From positions 1-8,746 of the forward strand of contig JABSQD010000018.1 in NCBI GenBank assembly GCA_013214765.1: DNA of 8,746 nucleotides. The letters run 5' to 3'. Within the stretch, counting starts at the first letter, position 1; the number at the start of each line of letters is the position of its first letter. Below the pieces are notes generated by a model, which was not told where the DNA came from, did no database searches, and saw only the letters and a program-made list of their open reading frames with translations. Below, one piece after another: positions 1 through 7,700 of the stretch. The DNA comes from Mycoplasmataceae bacterium (GTDB lineage: Bacteria > Bacillota_I > Bacilli_A > Mycoplasmatales > Hepatoplasmataceae). A program made the translations under genes and the position numbers.

Positions 1-76
1 TTTCAAACTTACCCAAAGCAATAACTTTGTATTTTGAACTATATTCATTTTTATTTGGAAACTTAATTATTTTCAT
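1..76 (-). CDS. ribF: Bifunctional riboflavin kinase/FAD synthetase, 5' end only
   Basis: Only the first 25 codons are present; the gene runs off the left edge of the window. The translation begins MKIIKFPNKNEYSSK and continues YKVIALGKFE. In the RibF family an N-terminal strand leads into a VxxLGxFDGxHxGH nucleotide-binding motif of the adenylyltransferase domain, and the visible end matches the start of that motif (IALGKFE). The ATG overlaps the truB stop by one base (TAATG on the minus strand), and ribF following truB is the usual order in Firmicutes and Mollicutes. A weak purine-rich AAGAGA lies 8 bases before the start, inside truB. The family makes FMN from riboflavin and then FAD in the cytoplasm. 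Identification rests on the short motif plus synteny, so it is likely but not proven by this window. Confidence 0.75.
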   Translation of the reverse strand, partial: MKIIKFPNKNEYSSKYKVIALGKFE

Positions 77-888
77 TATTCAATTCTCTTATGTATTTTA
101 TATATATTTTTTTCTATTTTTTTAATTCATAATATATTTTTTATATTTGAAATTATTATATTTTCTTCTGTTTCAAATAAACATACTTTTTTCCCATTTA
201 AAAATAATTCTATTTTTCCTTCATTTTCTTGAATAAACTTAAATTTAATAATTTTTTCTCTCGAAATTAATTTCGTTTCCTTAGGAACAATAATTTCTCC
301 TATAGATTCTCTTCTTAATTCAATCAACATTGAAGGAATGTTCATTTCTTTTCCCAAATCTAAAGCAAGAGATCTTATATAAGTTCCTGAACTAACTTCA
401 ACTTTAAAATCTAATAAATTATTTCGTAAATTAAAAACTTCAAATTTAAATATTGTTCTTTTAACTTTTTTTAATTCAAATTTTTTATTTTCTCTTACTA
501 AATTACGTGCTCTTTGTCCATTGACTTTAATATTTGAATATTTTGGTGGTGTTTGCATTATTGTTCCATAAAAATTTTTTTTAATAAGATTTTTTATCTT
601 ATTCAAATCTAAACTAAAATTATTTAAAAACATAGTAATTTTTCCTTCGGTATCTAATGTGTCAGTTGTTTTACCGAATAAAATTGTTCCAGTATAAGTT
701 TTTTTAGAATGAAGAAATAAATTTAAAAATTTGGTATCCCCATTTGTAGCAATAATTAATAACCCTGTTGCGAATGGGTCTAACACACCAGAAAAACCAG
801 CTTTTTTAATATTGAACTCATGCTTTAACATGGACAGTGTTTTATTTGAACTTATTCCTTTTTGTTTATCCAATAAATAAAATGCCAT
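76..888 (-). CDS. truB: tRNA pseudouridine(55) synthase TruB
   Basis: The product is 270 residues when TGA at 129-127 is read as Trp (residue 254); the frame then ends at TAA 78-76, touching the ribF start. TruB isomerises U55 in the T-loop of tRNAs. The motif around the catalytic aspartate is seen as SGVLDPFATG with Asp37. The Tyr of the following strand (KKTYTG), the TDTLDTEG segment, PPKYSNIKVNG, and GTYIRSLALDLG with its Tyr and Arg are all recognisable. The His that normally precedes the catalytic loop (GHTGxLDP; His43 in E. coli) is Phe32 here. The protein is shorter than the roughly 300 residues usual in the family, and the region after residue 200 is too short for a normal C-terminal PUA-type domain. 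The ATG lies 2 bases after the rbfA stop, with no Shine-Dalgarno sequence, so translation is probably coupled. Confidence 0.95.
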
Positions 889-890
889 AA

Positions 891-1226
891 TTATTTTTTA
901 TTTATTTTTTTAATAAGTTGTTCCATTTCATTAATTCTATTCAATTTATTATCAAGTATTAATTCCAAAAACGGAACCTTTTTAATCGAAATCAAATTAG
1001 ATAATTCTTTCCTAATATATGAAGTAGCTTTTTTTAATTCAAAAAATGACTTTTCATCATTTTCTTTAATAAAAGAAATGTATACTTTAGCTATTGAATT
1101 ATCACTATTTAATATTACTTGGGTAACTGTTGCCAATTTAGCATAATCATTATCTAATTCCATAATTATTTCAGATAATTTTTGATGAAAATTTGATTCT
1201 AATTGTTTTGTTTTTATTCCAGACAT
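891..1226 (-). CDS. rbfA: 30S ribosome-binding factor RbfA
   Basis: The product is 111 residues, normal for this small single-domain KH-fold protein. RbfA binds the 30S subunit near the 5' end of 16S rRNA and assists its late maturation. The family pattern is visible: an N-terminal helix (QKLSEIIMEL), the segment TVTQVILNSDNSIAKVYISF matching the usual V-T-x-V-x-x-S-D-x-x-x-A-K-V-Y, then a helix ending in IRKELSNLISIKKVPFLELILD, which matches the usual iR-x-x-L-x-x-x-l-x-x-R-x-x-P-x-L-x-F-x-x-D. The ATG is 2 bases after the infB stop (TAA-AT-ATG) and has no ribosome binding site of its own, so expression probably depends on ribosomes finishing infB. No TGA codons interrupt it. Its place between infB and truB is the classic order. 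Confidence 0.95.
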   Translation of the reverse strand: MSGIKTKQLESNFHQKLSEIIMELDNDYAKLATVTQVILNSDNSIAKVYISFIKENDEKSFFELKKATSYIRKELSNLISIKKVPFLELILDNKLNRINEMEQLIKKINKK

Positions 1227-1228
1227 AT

Positions 1229-3067
1229 TTAATTTAATTTAACTAGTTCTTTCGAAACTAAAATATCCCCTTTCTCTAATTTGATATTTTGATCCTCTAA
1301 CGTTATTCCACACTCTCTACCAGCAAGCGCCTCTTTTAATTGATCTTTTTCAAATTGCAATGATTTTACTTTACTTGTAGCAATTACTTTATTATCTCTA
1401 ACTATATCAATTAATGATCCTTTCTTGATTGAACCTTCTTTAACAAGAGAACCAGCAATAATTCCAATTTTTGAAAATGAAAATAATTTAATTATTTCTG
1501 CTTTTCCTTTTTTGACTTCTTCAAATTTATCTTCAGTCAATCCATTTATTTTATTTTCAATATTTTCAAATAATTTATAAATAATATTAAATTCAAGAAA
1601 ATTAACACTTTTATTTTTCATAAGTGCTTGAATTGTTGAAGATGTTTTAATATTAAAAGTATAAATATGTGCTTTTGATGCTTCTGCTAATGTAACATCT
1701 GTAGTTGTTATTTCACCAACATCTTTTCTTATAATTTTAACTTCTATATCTTCGGTAGAAATGTTTTCAACTTTTGATGAAATTGCTTCCAAAACACCAA
1801 AAGAATCAGTTTTAAGAATAACATTAAATGTTTTTTTAGAATTTTTTAATTGTGTGAATAAATCTGCCGCAGAAACAGATGTTCTTTTTCTTAATTTATT
1901 TAATTTAGAAAAATGAATTGCATCCGCTATTTTTTGTGCTCCCTTGTCTTTGGTAGAAACAAATTTTGAACCCGCAACTGCTGAATTTCCTAATCCATAT
2001 ATTTCTACTGGAGTTCCCGGAGTTGCTTCTTTAACATTCAAACCTGAATCATTATATATAGCTTTAACTCTTCCTGTAAAATCATCAATAATAATATCAT
2101 CTCCGACTTTAAGTGTTCCGTTTTGGACGATAACCGATACTAAATTACCTTTTTGTTTGTTAATATTAGATTCAATAACTGTTCCTGAAGATAAAATATT
2201 TACAGGTGATTTTAATTCTTGCATTTCAGATATTAATATAATATTTTTTAATAGATCATTAATTCCTTCTTTTTTTAATGCTGAAATAGGAATAAAAGGA
2301 ACTGTTCCTCCTCATTCTTCAGATACAACATCTATTTTAGATAAATCATTTTTAACTTTTTCTAAATCTGCTCCCACTGTATCCATTTTATTGACAGCTA
2401 TAATAATTGGAACACCCGCTGCTTTAGCATGGTCGATTGATTCCTTGGTTTGTGGCATGATTGAATCATCTGCAGCAACTACAATAACTACAATATCAGT
2501 TAATTTAGATCCATTTGCTCTCATTTCAGTGAATGCTTCATGTCCTGGAGTATCTATAAAAGTTAATTTTTTATTCTCAAATACAATTTGATAAGCACCA
2601 ATTGTTTGAGTAATTCCCCCAATTTCTTTTGAAATTAAATTTGATTTTCTAATCGCATCTAATAATGTTGTTTTCCCATGATCAACATGTCCCATAATTG
2701 TAATAATAGGTGGTCTTTCAGATATCAAAACATCTTTTGTTCATTTTTGAATTTTCATAATATCCAAAATTTTTTCTACTACATTAACTTGAGATATATC
2801 ATCAACTTTTTCAAAATTTATATTATTATTTATTGCCAATTCAGCAATTTCGTCATCTTCAAGTATACGATCAATTTTCTGATCTACATTTAATCCTAAA
2901 TCCTTCAATACTTTTTGAGAGTTGATTCCAATTATTTTTGCCACCTCATTAAGTCTGGGATTAGAACCAAAATATAATGTATTATTTTCAAAAATTAATT
3001 TCTCTTTCAAAAAATCATTTAATAAAAATTCGACTCTATGTTCATTTTTATTTTTTTTATTTGTCAT
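1229..3067 (-). CDS. infB: Translation initiation factor IF-2
   Basis: The product is 612 residues, read through two TGA codons as Trp109 (2743-2741) and Trp252 (2314-2312). IF2 is the GTPase that delivers formyl-Met-tRNA to the 30S subunit and promotes 50S joining. The G motifs are clear: G1 GHVDHGKTT (126-134), switch [11 protein letters not shown] (150-159), G3 DTPGHE with catalytic His176, G4 NKMD (226-229) and G5 SAL (262-264). Trp252 falls in EEWGG, where the family has a conserved Trp, which supports the recoding. Residues 282-612 cover domain II, the helical linker and the C-terminal fMet-tRNA-binding domain, ending in [20 protein letters not shown]. The long variable N-terminal extension of larger bacteria is absent; about 118 residues precede the G domain, as is usual in Mollicutes. 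The residue after GGITQ is Thr155, where His is common. Confidence 0.98.
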
Positions 3068-3070
3068 ATA

Positions 3071-3328
3071 TTATTTTGCCTCCTTTAACAATTCTTTTTT
3101 TATATCATCTATGTTTCCTTTAAATTTTTTTATATTTTTTTTAATAAAATTATTTTCCAAACCTTTTTTAATTGAAGTAGGCAAAACATAAATACCTCTT
3201 CCTCCTAAATTATATTCTTTATCAATTCTTGTTACTCCATTTTTAAAAACAGAAATTCTTATTAATAAATTTCTTGAATAAGTTTTGGATGTGATGATAT
3301 CTTTTCTATTATTAATTAAACTCCTCAT
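3071..3328 (-). CDS. ylxR: YlxR/RnpM family RNA-binding protein
   Basis: With the ATG at 3328 the product is 85 residues. It matches the DUF448/YlxR family: RKDIITSKTYSRNLLIRIS corresponds to the usual RxCxxTGxxxxKxxLxRxV, and DKEYNLGGRGIYVLP to the usual D-x-x-x-x-x-x-G-R-G-A-Y/I-Y. YlxR sits next to nusA in most Gram-positive bacteria; the B. subtilis protein was renamed RnpM because it binds and modulates RNase P. The start overlaps the nusA stop by 17 bases. The frame stays open upstream for 24 more codons, but that part is antiparallel in character to the family (Lys/Ile-rich) and lies inside nusA, so I left it out. A clear AGGAG at 3325-3321 lies just after the ATG rather than before it, so a non-ATG start at ATT 3316 (81 residues) is possible. 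The end lies 3 bases before infB. Confidence 0.85.
   Translation of the reverse strand: MRSLINNRKDIITSKTYSRNLLIRISVFKNGVTRIDKEYNLGGRGIYVLPTSIKKGLENNFIKKNIKKFKGNIDDIKKELLKEAK
3079..3086 (-). promoter_or_regulatory. Strong Shine-Dalgarno sequence of infB
   Basis: On the minus strand AAAGGAGG lies 11 bases before the infB ATG at 3067, inside the last codons of ylxR. It is the best match to the anti-Shine-Dalgarno in the window, while rbfA and truB have none. This suggests independent and efficient loading of ribosomes on infB, and it supports the chosen infB start. Confidence 0.8.
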
Positions 3329-4646
3329 TTTCAAACTCAGGATCATAAACATCCTCTTCCTTTTGTTTTTGATTTTGATTATTATTTTCAAAATCTTCAT
3401 CTAAATAATAATCTTCAATAGTATAGTTTTTTGATTCTGTTTCTCCTATTTCCTCAATAGTATCATATTCATCAAAATTTAATGAATCCATAAAATCTTC
3501 ATTAGTTTCTGAAATATATTTATTTTTAGTAATTTTTTCTCATTCAATTCCTTCAGCATTAGCTTCCTCAATTGTTTTAACATCAATTTTTGTTTTTGTT
3601 AATATTGCCGTAAGTTTAATATTGATTCCTTTTTTACCTAAAGCAGGTAAAAATTGATCTTTAGCAACAATAACAATGGCTTCTCTTCAATCTTCTTTAT
3701 TTTCTGTTATTTTAATTCCTGTTATTTCAGCAGGTAATAATGCTTCAGCAATAAATTGTTTAATGTTATCATGATACTTAATAATATCTAATCTTTCTCC
3801 ACTAATTTCATCTACAATAGGTTTTATTTTTTGTCCTTTAACTCCGATTATAGATCCAACAGCATCCACTTCGGAAATCGAAGTAGAAACAGCAACTTTT
3901 GTTTTGAATCCCGCCTCTCTAGCAATAGCTTGTATTGAAACAACTCCATCAGCCACATCATCAATTTCTCTTTCAATTAATTTTTGAATAAATCCTGTGG
4001 ATTTTCTTGAAGCTATAATTTGAGCATCCTTAGATAATTCTCCTATTTCTAATATATATACAGATAAAAGTTTTCCTTCTATTATTTTACTTCTATCTAA
4101 TGAAGGTATTTCATTAGCAGGCATAAATATCGAATTTCCATCATAATCTAAAATTACATTTCCTCTATTCAAAACTTTGTGAATTTTAGCATTTAATAAT
4201 TCACCCTTATATTTTGAAAATTTTTTATAAACTTTAATTTTTTCTACTTCAGAAAGTTTTTGCAAAAATAATTGTTTAATATGTTGTCTTCTTCCAATAT
4301 TGATATTATTTAAATCAATAACTTCAGTATAAGAATCTCCAATTTTAAGATTTTTGTTTTTTATTCTTTCATCTGTTAATTCAATTTGTCTAAATCTTGA
4401 TAAAATCGTTTTTTCTTCCACAACTTCAAGATTTTTTTTTATTGAAATTTTTCCCTTTTCCATATCAATTTTAATTTCAATATTAGCTGGTTCTGGTTCT
4501 TCTTCTTCATACCTACTTAAAGCATCTTTGTCTTTTTCAAATGCTTTTTTAAAAACTTCAATAAGATATTTTTCTGCCTCTTCGCTTGTTAATCCTTTAA
4601 CTTCTAAGAATTCACGTAATTGAGATACAAAATTTTCATTATCCAT
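3312..4646 (-). CDS. nusA: Transcription termination/antitermination protein NusA
   Basis: The product is 444 residues, read through TGA codons at 3689-3687 (Trp320) and 3542-3540 (Trp369). NusA binds RNA polymerase and nascent RNA and controls pausing, termination and antitermination. Order seen: N-terminal polymerase-binding domain (about 1-135), S1 domain (about 146-212, KYKGELLNAKI to EIGELSKDAQ), then KH1 with IIGVKGQKI (GVKG at 268-271) and ISGERLDIIKY, then KH2 with LPALGKKGINIKLTA (GKKG at 337-340) and TKIDVKT. The stretch IAREAGFKTKVAVS is a strong NusA signature. Residues about 370-444 form an acidic tail with an Asn/Gln stretch near 421-428; the E. coli-type acidic repeats are not recognisable. 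The start is the first ATG after an in-frame TAA at 4664-4662 region upstream and has a GGAAA purine run 9 bases before it. It heads the operon. Confidence 0.97.
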
Positions 4647-4655
4647 TTTATTATA

Positions 4656-4669
4656 TTTCCTTTCCTTTT
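4656..4669 (-). promoter_or_regulatory. Purine-rich ribosome binding site of nusA
   Basis: The minus strand carries AAAAGGAAAGGAAA, ending 9 bases before the nusA ATG at 4646. It has two GGAAA-type cores and no full AGGAGG, so it is of moderate strength. It lies just after the stem-loop at 4677-4699 and is not part of its stem. Confidence 0.6.
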
Positions 4670-4676
4670 AATATAA

Positions 4677-4699
4677 GAAGTGAGTCATAAACTCACTTC
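4677..4699 (-). repeat. Perfect 9-bp inverted repeat (stem-loop) between polC and nusA
   Basis: GAAGTGAGT (4677-4685) and ACTCACTTC (4691-4699) are perfect inverse complements separated by a 5-base loop. The stem has 4 G-C pairs in a very AT-rich region. On the minus strand it lies 42 bases after the polC stop and 30 bases before the nusA start. The sequence after the stem reads TTATATTAAAAGG, so the uridine run of a classic terminator is poor. It could be a weak polC terminator, an attenuator or pause site in the nusA leader, or an RNA-processing or protein-binding site. The inverted repeat itself is certain; its role is inference. Confidence 0.6.
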
Positions 4700-4726
4700 A
4701 TTAAAATATTTATTAACTACATTCTA

Positions 4727-4732
4727 ATTATA
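4727..4732 (-). promoter_or_regulatory. Candidate -10 box for the nusA operon
   Basis: The minus strand reads TATAAT, preceded directly by TG, just after the polC stop. It would start transcription near 4720, placing the stem-loop at 4699-4677 in the nusA leader. No convincing -35 box lies about 17 bases upstream (CTTTAT, inside the end of polC). Such hexamers arise often by chance in AT-rich DNA, so this is a weak call. Confidence 0.3.
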
Positions 4733-4741
4733 CATTATTAA

Positions 4742-7700
4742 TTATTCAAATAAAGATAGTTGATTAATTGACTTTTTATATTTAACCACTTTATCAAATA
4801 CACCATTTTTTTCAAGAGCATCTATAACTTTTGGAGGTAAACCAGATCTTTTTTTAAAATCTAAAATAGATATAAAATTATTTTTTTTTCTATTTGTTGT
4901 TGTTGTTTTAGAAACTGATATTCCTACACCCTCCATAATCGAAAAAGGAGGTATTATTTTATTATTTTCATAATCAATAATATAATTTATAGAACCTGAT
5001 TTATTTATATCAATATTAACAAATTCAATACCTCTAGAATACATTTCAAAAATAATATTATATGTATCAATAAAATCATCATGTTTCTTAGTTCGTTCAA
5101 ATTTAGGAAGTGAATTAATTTCTTCAATATGTTTTTTCATATCAGGAATACCATTAAGAATTCTTTTTAAATCTAATTCTACATCTCTTTTAGAAAAAAA
5201 AGTTGCATAATATTCCAATGGAAAATTAATCTTATATCAAGCAATTCTATAAGCCATCATTACATAGGCAGTAGCATGGGCTTTAGGAAACATATATTTA
5301 ATTAATTTACATGAATCAATATATCAATCTGGAATATTTTGTTTTTTCATTATTTCTTCTCATTCTTGAGTCAATCCATTACCTTTACGAACTGATTCCA
5401 TTATATTGAATGCTATAGAATTTTCTATTCCTGACTGAATTAAATATATCATTATATCATCACGTACAGAAATTACTTCTGACAATACAGCTGTTCCATC
5501 TTCAATTAATTTTTGTGAATTTCCTGCTCAAACATCTGTACCATGAGATAATCCTGATACTCTAACCAAATCAGAAAACGATTTAGGTTTTGCTTGTTTA
5601 ACTAATTCCCTAACAAAAGGTGTTCCGAATTCTGGTAATCCAATAATTCCTAATTTTTCTCCAGTATAATCTATCTCATAATTTAATATTTTATTAGATT
5701 CAAATAATGAAATTATTTTTTTATCATTCATTGGAATTGTTAATGGATCAATTTTTGTTAAATTTTGTAACATACGTATTGTAGATGGGTCTAAATGACC
5801 TAAAAAATCTAATTTTAATAAATTATTATGAATTGAATGAAAATCAAAGTGAGTTGTTTTTCATTCTGCTGCCAAGTCGTCTCCAGGATAATTAATTGGG
5901 GTAAATTCATTCACATCCATATCATCAGGAATAACAATTAAACCACCAGGATGTTGCCCTGTAGTTCTTTTTCCACCCTCAATTTTAGAAGCAATTCATT
6001 CAACTGTTGCTTTACTAAAATTTATCCCTATTTTTTCTTCATATTTTTTTACATAACCTATTGAAGTTTTAAATGCGGCTGTAGAAATTGTTCCAGCTCT
6101 AAAAATGTTTTTTTCACCAAGAGTGTTTTTCATAAATTGATGAATTGATGATTGATTATCTCTTGAGAAATTTAAATCAATATCTGGAATCTTATCTGCA
6201 TTAAAACCTAAAAATGTTTCAAATGGAATAGAATGACCATCACCAATCATTAACTCATTACAAACTGGACATTGTTTATCTGGCAAATCATATCCGCAAT
6301 CTACAGAATCATTAAATTCATGATGTTTACATTTTTTACATCTATAATGTGGTGAAAGAGGATTTACCTCTGTGATTCCAGACAATGTTGCCACAATAGA
6401 AGATCCTACTGAACCTCTTGAACCAACAAGATATCCATCATCTAAAGATTTTTTAACTGCTATCGAAGATAAATAATAAATTATTGAAAATCCATGTTTA
6501 ACAATAGAATTTAATTCTTTTTCAAGCCTAGTTTTAATACTGAAATGAGGATTATCGCCATAAAGATTTTTAAAATTATTATTAATAGTTTTTAATAGTT
6601 TTTCTTCTGATTTTAAAATTGTTGGAGGATATAATTTATCTTTAATTGGTTTTTGACTTTTAATTAATGATTGAATTTTTTCAGGATTTTTTAATACTAT
6701 TTTTTTAATTATATCAATATCCAAAAATGTTTTAAATTCTTCAAACATTTCTGAAGTACTTCTTAAGTGTGCGTCTGGTTTTTCAGATTTAGGATTTTTA
6801 AAATTGTACAATGGATGATATAACCCCCCTACTCTTTGAGCTGAAATAATTACATCTCTAAATTTTTTATCAATTTTTCCTGCATAATGCGCATTTGAAG
6901 AAGCAATAACAGGAATATTATATTTTTCTCCAATTTTGATTATTTTTTTAATAATTTTCTTTAAATCAATTAAACTAATTATATTATTTACTATTAAATG
7001 TCTATATGATGTAGGAGGAAAAACTTCTAAATAATCATAAATGGGAATAATACAATCTAGTAATTTTTCATCATTATTCATTATTGAATCAAATAATAAA
7101 CTGTTTGAACAAGATGAACCAATGATTACATTATCAAATAATTTTCTTTCAAAAAATAATGACAACGGAAGCGAAGGTGTTTTCTTTTTTGAATTAAAGT
7201 ATTTAACATTAGATCATGAAACAAATTTATTCAAATCTGTAAGTCCTTGTTGATTTTTAGAAATCATTGTTATATGTTTTCTAAAAAAGAAATTAATTAA
7301 TTTTGAATTTTTCCCATTTAATTCCTTTAAAGTTCTTATATTTTTTTCAGATAACAATTTATGAAGAAATCTCTCAAATATCTTACTTAAAACTTCAGCA
7401 TCATAGTCTGCTCTATGAGATGATTCAGAATTGTATTCTACAAATTCATGTTTGGAAATAGTTTCAAGCCTATGAGATCTTGATCTTGGGTGTATAATTC
7501 ATGATATTTTCATTGTATCTATAATAGGATTTTTTATTTCTTCTAATCCATTTTCTAAATAAGCTTTATTAAGAAAATTATAATCAAAGGAAGCATTGTG
7601 AGCAACAAGAATTGCATCCCCTATTCAATCTTTTATTTCTGTAATTACTTCATGAATTTTAGGAGAATTTTTTACATCTTCATTTGTTATAGAGGTTAAA

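Noticed and set aside
1944..2591. Open frame of 215 codons on the plus strand
   Set aside because: It lies fully antisense to the conserved infB GTPase region, has no recognisable motif and no ribosome binding site; it is a shadow of the opposite strand. The same holds for the shorter plus-strand frames at 2678-2893, 2922-3191, 4354-4623, 7041-7253 and 7704-7916.
3329..3400. Upstream extension of ylxR by 24 codons
   Set aside because: The added residues are Lys/Ile-rich, unlike the family N-terminus, and lie wholly within the nusA C-terminal coding region in another frame.
4677..4710. Classic Rho-independent terminator after polC
   Set aside because: The stem is good but is followed on the minus strand by TTATATTAAAAGG, not a U-run, so I list it only as an inverted repeat of unknown function.
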